A stretch of 64,000 nucleotides of DNA from JANQPA01 sp964628385 (GTDB lineage: Bacteria > Bacteroidota > Bacteroidia > Chitinophagales > Saprospiraceae): the NCBI GenBank assembly GCA_964628385.1, contig CAZVOD010000005.1, forward strand, positions 49,917-113,916. The letters are read 5' to 3'. The notes under the pieces are model-generated. The model was not told the origin of the DNA. It saw nothing but the letters and a program-made list of their open reading frames with translations, and did not search any database. Below, piece by piece: positions 44,603 to 52,270 of this stretch. Every line of letters begins with the position of its first letter. Within the stretch, counting starts at the first letter, position 1. The position numbers were made by a program, and so were the translations under genes.

Positions 44603-45181
44603 TCAGGCATTTCTTGCAAACTTAATAGCATCCGCGCTCCAGCTGTCTGCTGATTTCAGGGCAGGGATGACTTCTTCTGGTTCTTTGACGAAGGTCCACA
44701 TGTTAAGATGTTGCTCGGACATGAACTTTTCGCTAACGCATTTTTCCAGCATCTCTTTGAGCGGCTGGTAATAATTATTGGTATTTAGAATAATAATAGG
44801 CTTGGTAAATTGCCCCAGGCGCTTCAGGGTGATAGCTTCCAGCAATTCTTCCAAAGTGCCGCATCCACCGGGTAGTGCCAGTAGGCCGTCAATCCCTTCC
44901 AAAAACCTGGCTTTACGCTCGTGCATAGTCTGGGTAAATTCAAAATCTGTAACCCCGCGATGGGCCCATTCTACTTCATTCATAAATTGAGGCATGATGC
45001 CTTTTATCTTTCCTCCTTCTTCGAGTACGACATCTGCGAGCTTACCCATCAAGCCAGTAGCTCCGCCACCGTATACAACTTCGACCTGGTGCTTTACGAA
45101 AGCTTTAGCTACTTTCTCTGTGGCTTCAAAATAAGCTTTATCAATTCGGGCACTGGAGGCGCAGTATACACATATTTTCAT
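44603..45181 (-). CDS. LOG family protein (TIGR00730), cytokinin-type nucleotide phosphoribohydrolase
   Basis: The 192-residue protein has the LOG signature: KICVYCASSARIDKAYFE at the start, VVYGGGATGLMGKLAD, the catalytic pair HERKARF and LPGGCGTLEELLE (about 85-115), and KPIIILN. LOG proteins cleave 5'-ribonucleotide monophosphates (AMP, CMP or cytokinin forms) to base and ribose phosphate. The gene is complete and isolated. Confidence 0.9.
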   Translation of the reverse strand: MKICVYCASSARIDKAYFEATEKVAKAFVKHQVEVVYGGGATGLMGKLADVVLEEGGKIKGIMPQFMNEVEWAHRGVTDFEFTQTMHERKARFLEGIDGLLALPGGCGTLEELLEAITLKRLGQFTKPIIILNTNNYYQPLKEMLEKCVSEKFMSEQHLNMWTFVKEPEEVIPALKSADSWSADAIKFARNA

Positions 45182-45203
45182 GATGATATTTTCTGGAAAG
45201 GTA

Positions 45204-45239
45204 TAAAAAAATCCTCGTACACCATATGTGGACGAGGAT
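45204..45239 (-). terminator. Rho-independent terminator after the 45259-46056 gene
   Basis: On the minus strand ATCCTCGT and ACGAGGAT (45211-45218 and 45232-45239) form the stem, with CAC/GTG inside. A seven-base T run (45204-45210 as A on plus) follows. Confidence 0.85.
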
Positions 45240-45258
45240 AGTGAAGCAGGTTAAGTCA

Positions 45259-46056
45259 TTATTTTGCTGGCTTCAATACTTGATCTGTTATCCCAAATAC
45301 TTTTTCCACGCTGTCTCCATCACAAGGTTGGAAACCATAGGAAGTATCCGGCGCAATGACCTGCCAGTAAATGGTGCTGTTTGCAGGTAAAGGATAGTTG
45401 ACAAAGCTTTCTCCTTTTCCACCCGCCTTGCCGTAGCGGTATCCTCCACTGATAGCCCGGCCAAAAATACTGTAAAACCAAAAAGCATCTTTGTCTTTCA
45501 GGTTGTCTGGTAGATCTATCTGGTAAGTACCCGGGTCAGAATATTGAGAAGGAATAGTAAATGAATCTACATATTCCATTCCATTTTGTGTGATGGTATG
45601 AAAATTAGTCTTTAGTGAATTTCCATATTTATCTTTTGCTGTGGCCATCACCTGACCAATCGTAGCGCCATACCCTGCGTACTGTAAGTAATGGGCGTAT
45701 GGATTGTTAACGGCAGGGTTCTCCGGAATTCCATTGTAATAGATAAAGATGGCGTGTTGAGTCGCTACATCATTAGTTTCCAAATTTACATTGGTAGCTA
45801 CTGCATGCCCTCTTTCCAGGTGCATAACATTTTGTAGCATACGGATGGATCGCCGATAGGAATCAAGGCTTCTCACCACTCCGTAGCCGTTTGTAGCGTT
45901 GTTACTCAAATTGGCAACAACTCTTCTCAATACACTGCGCTGTGCTTTTGAAAGGCCATTGGCATCTTCTGAGGCACTGATGGGATCTACCAAAAAGTGC
46001 TTGAGGGCATCATCGTCTTTCAGCAACTTGCCGATGTAATCATCTAACTTAGACAT
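45259..46056 (-). CDS. Unknown protein with LigA/Nif11-like helical N-terminus
   Basis: The 265-residue protein is not recognised as a whole. Residues 1-50 (LLKDDDALKHFLVDP, GLSKAQRSVLRRVV) follow the pattern of LigA-type or Nif11-type leader domains: two helices with a ddpal..f..dP turn and a later GLs..e...l.. helix. Residues 95-250 look beta-rich, with IFIYYNG, YGATIGQVMATAKDKYGN and YWQVIAPDTSYGFQP. No signal peptide. It is followed by a strong terminator and preceded by a GT4 gene 129 bases away on the same strand. It could be a leader-bearing peptide precursor or a secreted structural protein. Confidence 0.5.
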   Translation of the reverse strand: MSKLDDYIGKLLKDDDALKHFLVDPISASEDANGLSKAQRSVLRRVVANLSNNATNGYGVVRSLDSYRRSIRMLQNVMHLERGHAVATNVNLETNDVATQHAIFIYYNGIPENPAVNNPYAHYLQYAGYGATIGQVMATAKDKYGNSLKTNFHTITQNGMEYVDSFTIPSQYSDPGTYQIDLPDNLKDKDAFWFYSIFGRAISGGYRYGKAGGKGESFVNYPLPANSTIYWQVIAPDTSYGFQPCDGDSVEKVFGITDQVLKPAK

Positions 46057-46185
46057 AATGATTAATTATTTAGGTGAATGAAATAGAAATCTGTTTGTTT
46101 TTGGCCAAACAAATTGTGGGCAAACCAATACATTTGATTAGCTGAATGAGATATGATTAGTATGTTTAGATTGCTTATTGACTGT

Positions 46186-47457
46186 CTAGGCAGTAGCGCC
46201 AGTGACACTTTTTACTTCTCCTTCCAACACAGAACGTAATAGCCTTTCCCATTCTGCGCCAATACCTCGCCAGTTGAATTGTTCTTGCTGTAAATGCTTA
46301 TATGTGGTCAGCGCCTTCTCCCATCGATAACCCTCATCCTGATATAAGACCTCCATAGCTGCCTGAGCACCCGCAGGGTCAATAACATACATCTGATGTG
46401 GACTGTAACGGACCCTCGTCGTTTCATGAGCTTCTATCCAGGTGGGTACTTCGCCCCATATTTCGGGAAAGGCAGTATGTCTGGGTAAGATTTGAGGTGC
46501 CCCTGTTGCACCATGCTCACAGCTAACAAGGCCCCAGCCTTCCCCCATGCAAGTATTAATGCCTATGTCGCAGGCATTATATACAAGATTCAGTGTAGCA
46601 TCATTTACAAAATCGCTTTGTTTACCTATGACGCTGTTTAAAACCCGCCCCGCAAGGCTATACTCAGCAATTTTACGCTGTATATTCAACGCATCCATGC
46701 CTGATAGGTAGGTATTGTGTAAGTAGAGTTTGACGTTCGTTGGCTTGTCTTTAGCAAAACCAGCAAAAGCCTTTAAGGTAATATCCAATCGCTTATTGGG
46801 TTGTGTCCGGTTTCCATTGAAGACAATAAATGTATTTTCTGGGTCTTTAAGGCCAGGAAATACTTTTTTACGAGCCATTATTTGTCCCTTTTTCAATTGC
46901 TCCACATTTTTCGCTCCTTCAATAGGGAAAAAGCGATCCGTTTCTACACCGTGAGGGATTCTTTCAAACCTTACCGGCTTGTGAAGTAAACTGGGGGATT
47001 TCTTCAGTAGCTCCTGAACTTGCTCATGTGCAAAGTGAGTATACCAGACACAACAGTCCAGGTCTTTGAGCGTAGAAATCAATTTTCTGCCCTTCAGAAT
47101 AAGTCCATCCAACGCTACATAAGCTATAGTCTTGACTGGCTTGCTTTTGTATCGCAAGGCCTGAAGAAAATACCTTATAAACTGAATATCATAAACTATA
47201 AAGTAAACTTTCGGTTGGAGGTCATGCAGCAGTTGACCAATTTGTTTGATACTATATGGATCACTACTCTCCGCGTATTCCGGATAAATGTGAATCCCTT
47301 TGTCATTAACAAAATAACTGCCTTGATAACCAATGCCTACATGGTGGATTTCAAAGTGGGGAAGCATTGCTTCGACTAGATGGGAAACGACTCTGCTGAA
47401 GCCCGTTCCCTCAGAGTAATCGCCCACTAACAGCAGGCGATCTTTGAGTTCTTTCAT
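46186..47457 (-). CDS. Glycosyltransferase family 4-like protein
   Basis: The 423-residue protein has the two-Rossmann GT-B fold of GT4: LLLVGDYSEGTGFSRVVSHL at the start, IPHGVETDRFFP near residue 170, FIVFNGNRTQPNKRLDITLKAF near 210, and the donor-site region NTCMGEGWGLVSCEHGATG near 310. The ATG at 47457 is used; the longer frame starts with TTG 47463. Acceptor and sugar are unknown. It reads toward the LigA-like gene and away from the sulfotransferase-like gene. Confidence 0.85.
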   Translation of the reverse strand: MKELKDRLLLVGDYSEGTGFSRVVSHLVEAMLPHFEIHHVGIGYQGSYFVNDKGIHIYPEYAESSDPYSIKQIGQLLHDLQPKVYFIVYDIQFIRYFLQALRYKSKPVKTIAYVALDGLILKGRKLISTLKDLDCCVWYTHFAHEQVQELLKKSPSLLHKPVRFERIPHGVETDRFFPIEGAKNVEQLKKGQIMARKKVFPGLKDPENTFIVFNGNRTQPNKRLDITLKAFAGFAKDKPTNVKLYLHNTYLSGMDALNIQRKIAEYSLAGRVLNSVIGKQSDFVNDATLNLVYNACDIGINTCMGEGWGLVSCEHGATGAPQILPRHTAFPEIWGEVPTWIEAHETTRVRYSPHQMYVIDPAGAQAAMEVLYQDEGYRWEKALTTYKHLQQEQFNWRGIGAEWERLLRSVLEGEVKSVTGATA

Positions 47458-47659
47458 TTTCAATAGTTAGGGGGGACTGTATTGAAAAAGCCCCATATGG
47501 TTAAAGGTGTCATCTGATCTTTTTTTAAAAATATGAAAAGTATTTTAACAATACTCAAATTTTGAATTTTATTTTAATCTCTATTTGTGTAAATTCATAT
47601 TATCCCAAATATCTATTTGATGTTTTCTTTTTTTGCCAAAAAAGTAATAATAAATCCAA

Positions 47660-48337
47660 ATGAAGTCCCTTTTTATCGTCTCTTTACCTCGTTCTTTGTC
47701 TTCTTTTATTTACCAAACTACTAAAACGTTACTCCAATTGAGAGAACCCTCGTGGACCAGCGATGGAGAAATTTTAAATCCGGACCGATTTATTTTAAAT
47801 CCGCGGGCTGCCGTTACGGATCAATCTTATTATTATACCAAGAAAAGCGAAGAGGGGAGATATTCCGCTGCGCTGGATTTTCTGGATCATGTCGTACAGC
47901 CACAGCATTTTATTTACAAAGATGTTGTACAGCCATTCATTGTGGAAGAGTGGCTAAGGAGAGGTGGGGTGAATGTGCTCAAGATAAAAAGACCAATCGC
48001 TGATGTAGTTTTTTCTATGAGAAATAGAAAATGGTGGTATCCGGCAAATGGAATCCCGAATGGAGATATGTTAGCAGGTTTGATAAAAGGATTACTGGAT
48101 GCGGAAAAAACAATAGATACCGTAGAAGGGAAGGAAGTTTACTTTGACCGTTTCATAGAAGATGAGCAATATATTGAGGAGATTCTGGGGGGGATTTATC
48201 CGGGAGTAAAGCTGCGCCCTTTTAAATATTTAGACGGGCCTTTTACGGAGTTACGGGAAAAATATTTAGAACGAAGGCAAAAAACGGAATATAGGATAAT
48301 CCAAAAGAAAATCTCATCCATTGCATCTATGTTGTAA
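47660..48337 (+). CDS. Sulfotransferase-like P-loop protein
   Basis: The 225-residue protein begins SLFIVSLPRSLSSFIYQTTK, which matches the 5'-phosphosulfate loop of PAPS-dependent sulfotransferases (PRSxSS/T). VLKIKRPIADVVFSMRNRK (about 110-130) fits the 3'-phosphate-binding strand and helix with Arg and Ser. It is shorter than most (250-300). It might sulfate a glycan, lipid or small molecule made with the neighbouring GT4. PAPS binding is inferred from motifs only. Confidence 0.65.
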   Translation: MKSLFIVSLPRSLSSFIYQTTKTLLQLREPSWTSDGEILNPDRFILNPRAAVTDQSYYYTKKSEEGRYSAALDFLDHVVQPQHFIYKDVVQPFIVEEWLRRGGVNVLKIKRPIADVVFSMRNRKWWYPANGIPNGDMLAGLIKGLLDAEKTIDTVEGKEVYFDRFIEDEQYIEEILGGIYPGVKLRPFKYLDGPFTELREKYLERRQKTEYRIIQKKISSIASML

Positions 48338-48361
48338 GATGCGATTTTGAATGCGGTTGTG

Positions 48362-48378
48362 TAGAAACAAGCCTAATG
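48362..48378 (+). repeat. Degenerate end of the AACAAGTCTA family
   Basis: TAGAAACAAGCCTAATG resembles the family end with one change in the core (GCCTA for GTCTA). It lies 24 bases after the sulfotransferase-like stop codon. Confidence 0.35.
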
Positions 48379-48515
48379 CTTAGCACCATTACCCTGAACG
48401 CCGGAGTGAGAAGGGGAAATAACTGGAGTAACCTAACCAAAGTATCAGGTAGAATCAAAAAGCTGAAACATAATATGGGGAGAACATTGTTAGGCAGGAT
48501 AAAGTTAAGAAGCTG

Positions 48516-48555
48516 CCAGAGGGAACAGTAACCCGATAGTTACTCTACCCTCTGC
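48516..48555 (-). terminator. Two-part hairpin downstream of the cold-shock gene
   Basis: CAGAGGG/CCCTCTG (48517-48523, 48548-48554) with inner AGTAAC/GTTACT (48527-48532, 48539-48544) forms an interrupted stem 15 bases beyond the cold-shock stop. The T tail on the minus strand is weak, so it may be an RNA-stabilising 3' hairpin. Confidence 0.55.
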
Positions 48556-48569
48556 CAATCAGGCTTTTA

Positions 48570-48788
48570 CTAGTTGATAGGCTCAAACGCTTCTATATTG
48601 TAAGCGCGCTTTCTGCCTCTTTCATCTTCCTTGATTTCAAACTCCACAATATCCTTCTCAAAAAGCTTGTCATAACCAGAGTCTCTTACATCAGTGATGT
48701 GTACGAAGATATCTTTATTACCTTCCTTTGGCTTGATAAAGCCATATCCTTTGGATTCGCTGAACCATTTTACGATTCCTTCTAGCAT
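48570..48788 (-). CDS. Cold-shock domain protein
   Basis: The 72-residue protein is a single CSD: EGIVKWFSESKGYGFIKP with RNP1 (KGYGFI), then DIFVHI (RNP2). It binds single-stranded RNA or DNA and acts as an RNA chaperone. Bacteroidota CSPs often read VHITDVRDSGYDKL after RNP2, as here. ATG 48788 starts the domain; the longer frame from 48842 only adds upstream leader. A long 5' leader is likely. Confidence 0.92.
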   Translation of the reverse strand: MLEGIVKWFSESKGYGFIKPKEGNKDIFVHITDVRDSGYDKLFEKDIVEFEIKEDERGRKRAYNIEAFEPIN

Positions 48789-49076
48789 AATTAAGTTAAA
48801 ATTTAAGTAAAAAAAATAAGCATGATGGAAACTGCCCATCAAAATTAAAAAATTGGTAATAGAAAGAGCGGAAGCCTTAGTCCGTAATAAAATTCAAGAT
48901 ACATTTGAAAAGAGTATCCCGGAAAGAAATTAAAAGCAAAGAATGCATGGAAAAAAAGGCTAATACAAACTTAACAAAGCAAAGCTTGTCTCCATTATTC
49001 ACATTATCAACTAATATATAACTGAAGAATTTATGCTTTTGTTTTACACTGGAACTAATTTATTTTTAATTTTATA

Positions 49077-49500
49077 CTACCTAAGTTCTTTTATGATCAA
49101 ACGATATCCATTACCCCCTATAACCTTTGCTGCAGCTTCCACTCCGCCAAACATAGCACCCATAATACCAGGCCCCATAGCGTCCTGACCGGAAAGGTAC
49201 AGTTTTTTGAAAGGTGTATTGGTAGATAGCCACTTCATTTTCATTCTTTTTGTAGTGTAGGGGACGCCATACCCGGAGCCTTTTTTCCGACCTACAAATT
49301 GCTCAATAGTCAGGGGAGAAGACGTATCGTAAGTATGGATCATTCTTTTAATGCCAGGGTATCTTTTTTCCATATTTTCAAGTATGCTCCTCGCTATCTT
49401 ATCTTTAAGGGCATAATAATCAGCATCTCTTTTTTGCCACTTTTGATCTTTCCATTTTTCAGAAATGCTATAATCCAGTAATGTTAAAACTTTCAGTTCA
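49077..49500 (-). pseudogene. C-terminal remnant of an FAD-dependent carotenoid-isomerase/desaturase-like oxidoreductase
   Basis: About 140 codons on the minus strand read LTLLDYSISEKWKDQKW, SILENMEKRYPGIKRMIHTY, TSSPLTIEQFVGRKKGSGYG and LYLSGQDAMGPGIMGAMFGG. This is the C-terminus of CrtI/CrtISO/retinol-saturase-type NAD(P)/FAD oxidoreductases, ending with the second FAD contact. The N-terminal three quarters, including the dinucleotide-binding fold, are missing upstream of about 49500. It is one of three ruins in a row. Confidence 0.75.
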
Positions 49501-49629
49501 ATCAGCCTAATAGTCGAAAGTGAGCATTGGCTACTTCAAGTTATTACAAAACGGAAGAATCGATACTGATTAAGGTCAACTGGCCTGTTGATGTTTTGCT
49601 TGCGGGGATGCAAAGAGGTGGCCGAGTCT

Positions 49630-49995
49630 AATATTCCTTTCCGGCTCCTTTGGCCTTGAGCCTGCTAAGACTTTGGGGAGATACACCCAGGAAAGTGGCT
49701 ATGTGATACTGTGGAATTTGCTGAAAAAGCTACTGTGCACGATTCAACAGTTTTTGATAGCGTTCTTCCAAAGGCGTTGCCTGAAATTGTTTCAGACGTT
49801 CAGTGGCATTTAAATAAGCCCGTTCGGCCATCAAACGCCCCAGACTCTCGTACTTCGGATAATGTTCATAGAGCTCCAGGATAGATTGTTTGGAAAACTC
49901 CACATAACTGATATCCGTGAGGGCTTCAAAAAAGAAGGAACTGCCCTGATCTGTTAGAAAGCTTTGGAAGTCCGTAGCAAAATCCTACAATTCTG
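49630..49995 (-). pseudogene. Crp/Fnr regulator remnant with in-frame stop
   Basis: The minus strand reads DFATDFQSFLTDQGSSFFFE, FSKQSILELYEHYPKYESLG and LEERYQKLLNRAQ, then a TAG, then LFQQIPQYHIATFLGVSPQS-LSRLKA. This is the typical C-terminal half of a Bacteroidota Crp/Fnr regulator with its helix-turn-helix. The N-terminal barrel is absent and the stop interrupts the linker just before the DNA-binding part. Confidence 0.75.
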
Positions 49996-50030
49996 CTTGC
50001 GTATGAGGAGCTTGACAGGGTATTGTTTTA

Positions 50031-50545
50031 TCATTTGAGCTCTACCTTATTAAGGAAATCAATCACCTTCGCCTCCGGCATTTCGCAGGGTTTTAACAAT
50101 TCGTTGTTGCTAGTAATATAATAGTTCAAACTGATAAAGTCATTACCTTTCAACTCTTTTGCAAAAATCTTAAATGACTTTCCTCCGTTAAACGTCTGCT
50201 TGGAAATACTGTACCTGGCTCCTTTATACCAGCCCTCTGAATATCCCTCGGGAATCCTGTTGATGATCGATAAAAGCATAATCGGGATTAATTTTCAATA
50301 CGGCTGTATAGGAGGCAGCTTCCGGATTGTCTTTTTTTGCATTAAAAACTGGGTAAGCCTTCTTGTAATACTTCATTGCCTGTGGTGGCTTACCTTGCTT
50401 TAAATGGATAAAACCCAGCTCAAAGCCTATTTTTCCCTCACCAAAATCGTTATCGGCCAGCCGGTATGGTACCAAAGATTGATCATAATAAATACTTGCA
50501 GAATCATACTGGGCAGCAAAAAAGGAACGCTCAGTCCTCTATAAA
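50031..50545 (-). pseudogene. Frameshifted TPR-like protein remnant
   Basis: One frame (to about 50275) reads FFAAQYDSASIYYDQSLV, FELGFIHLKQGKPPQAMKYY and ASYTAVLKINPDYA, a TPR pattern. The other continues LLSIINRIPEGYSEGWYKGA and FKIFAKELKGNDFISLNYYI to a stop at 50031. Joined, they form one C-terminal domain split by a single frameshift. The upstream end runs into the repeat element at about 50535, so the rest of the gene has been lost or displaced. Confidence 0.7.
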
Positions 50546-50677
50546 CTGCGTATTTTACAGTCGCTAAGCGCATTTTTAGCCCAGAAGGGAACTATGGCCC
50601 TTCTGAGCTTAAAAAGCTTTCGTGTGGAAAAGAATAGTGTAATTTTATCGCTATTCTACTCCCTTAAAGCAAGTCTA
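50535..50677. repeat. Degenerate second copy of the 19.8-kb MITE-like element
   Basis: From CAGTCGCTAAGCGC (50557) through AGCTTTCGTGTGG, an ATTTTATCGCTATTCTACTCCC stretch given here only in part, and AAAGCAAGTCTA (50666-50677), the sequence follows the element at 19801-19962 in order. An internal CAGAAGGG/CCCTTCTG hairpin is added. The left end is unclear. It borders a gene remnant on one side and a lipoprotein gene on the other. Confidence 0.6.
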
Positions 50678-50710
50678 ACGCATAATCACTTGGCTCGACT
50701 TTGTCCTTTC

Positions 50711-51247
50711 TTAGATACGCTGTAGCGCACCGCTGAACCGGCCGGTCACTGATTGGTTGGTATCGGTAGTGAGGTCAAATTCAATTCTAACGACATTACC
50801 GGTATTGATGGTCACTGTACCGCCAGTGATTTCAAAGCCATTGCCAGTACCTGCTGCAATATTCACATTAAAAGCAGCTGTACCGTCGACTAGTGTAAAG
50901 ACGTTGCGCTGGCCAGAGAAGTTATAAGTACCAGAAACCAGACCGTCAGGAGAATTAGTATTCAAATCTAGGTAAATAAAGCTTCCACTTCCCACAAAAG
51001 TAACGTTATTGGGATCGAAAGTAATTCCGGATGATGTCAGCGTAACATCAAAATCCCAGCTTTCCTGGCCGCCAACTGTCCCGTTTGAACCAAATTCTTC
51101 CAGGAAGCCCTGATTCAGCTCATAGCTCACGCCATTAATGGTAAATTGACTGGCTCCAAAAGAGTCGTCATCATCATCGTTACAAGAGAAAGTTAAAGTG
51201 AGTAAACACATCAAACCTAGAATTAATCTGAAGTTAAAGGATTTCAT
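50711..51247 (-). CDS. Small beta-rich lipoprotein
   Basis: The 178-residue protein has a signal peptide with lipobox TLTFSC and an Asp-rich +2 region (NDDDDD), which favours surface export of lipoproteins in Bacteroidota. The remainder is alternating beta strands rich in Thr, Gly and Asn (TINGVSYELNQGF, VSGTYNFSG, VTGRFSGALQRI), with a lipocalin- or DUF6252-like look. No catalytic residues. Function unknown. Confidence 0.7.
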   Translation of the reverse strand: MKSFNFRLILGLMCLLTLTFSCNDDDDDSFGASQFTINGVSYELNQGFLEEFGSNGTVGGQESWDFDVTLTSSGITFDPNNVTFVGSGSFIYLDLNTNSPDGLVSGTYNFSGQRNVFTLVDGTAAFNVNIAAGTGNGFEITGGTVTINTGNVVRIEFDLTTDTNQSVTGRFSGALQRI

Positions 51248-51658
51248 AGTTAATGATTTTTTAGAGTTATTAAAATATTCGTTCTCACAGCAAAAGTGTT
51301 GCTGCGATAAAATTTAAGGTATACGACAACAAATGAAAGGTTGGTGCTTTCTAATTAGGATTGAAAAAGGTTGAATAGCTCTGGCTGCAAATATAAAGTT
51401 CTCTTTCTATTTAGAAAAATGGCCATTTGGATTTCTTTTTGATGTTTGAATAAAAATAGGAAAAAAGGGTGTGCCCGGGTTCCTTGTCCTGAGTATATCA
51501 ATAGTTTGATTTTGGGCGAGCAACACCAGCCCTATACAGCATTCTAATAACCATATTTTCTACAGGAATATACCGCTGTTACAGGACCTCATGGAGCAAT
51601 ACATTGGGAAAATGCTCCAGGCAACCCAGGTAGAATCTTTTGGGGGTATTGAGTTTTT
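51248..51658. other. 411-base divergent intergenic region, nothing recognised
   Basis: This AT-rich region lies between divergent genes and presumably holds both promoters. I found no repeat-family end, no good hairpin and no convincing open frame. Confidence 0.5.
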
Positions 51659-52243
51659 ATGCAACGAAATGTGAGAATTACGGTTTTACTAGCCAGGAAA
51701 ATGATAACTATGATTTACAAGACTTTGATTTTACTAGCATTTCTTACTATGGGATTAAAATTTGATTTTGGACAAGATAAAGACGGCGACGATTGGTATG
51801 TCATTAATGATGGAGTCATGGGAGGACTATCTAAAGGAGCAATTACCCGGAAAGAGAACAGTTTCGTATTTGCCGGAACAGTATCTTTGGCAAATAATGG
51901 CGGCTTTACTTCCTACAGGACCCCCTTCCAACCTTTTGACTTATCAGCTTATGATACCCTATCAATAAAGCTACGCAGTACGGGGATACAAATGGCTATT
52001 GTTATGGAGACAGAGAAGCCATATTATAAGCCTAATTATAAGTATGCTTTACCCAAAACCGAAGGGGAGTGGACGGTGATAGATATCCCGTTAAAAGAAC
52101 TGGGAGCATATCGTCTTGGAAATCCACTTGGTTATCAGCTAGATAAAGAAAAACAAGCTGAAATTATTCGCATCGGCCTAATTACCAATGAGAAACGGGC
52201 GGATAAATTTGAGATAGAGCTCGATTATCTGGTATTCAGGTAA
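51659..52243 (+). CDS. CIA30-domain protein, probably periplasmic
   Basis: The 194-residue protein carries the CIA30 (complex I intermediate-associated protein 30) beta-sandwich: WYVINDGVMGGLSKGAI, FAGTVSLANNGGFTSYRTP and FEIELDYLVFR at the end. A signal-like segment (IYKTLILLAFLTMGLKF) comes before it, making later ATGs at 51701 or 51710 good alternative starts. In bacteria this domain occurs in proteins of unknown role and has galactose-binding-like shape; a role in Nqr assembly would be speculation. Confidence 0.82.
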   Translation: MQRNVRITVLLARKMITMIYKTLILLAFLTMGLKFDFGQDKDGDDWYVINDGVMGGLSKGAITRKENSFVFAGTVSLANNGGFTSYRTPFQPFDLSAYDTLSIKLRSTGIQMAIVMETEKPYYKPNYKYALPKTEGEWTVIDIPLKELGAYRLGNPLGYQLDKEKQAEIIRIGLITNEKRADKFEIELDYLVFR

Positions 52244-52270
52244 AGCAGCCCGGGCAGCGCCACCTATTTC

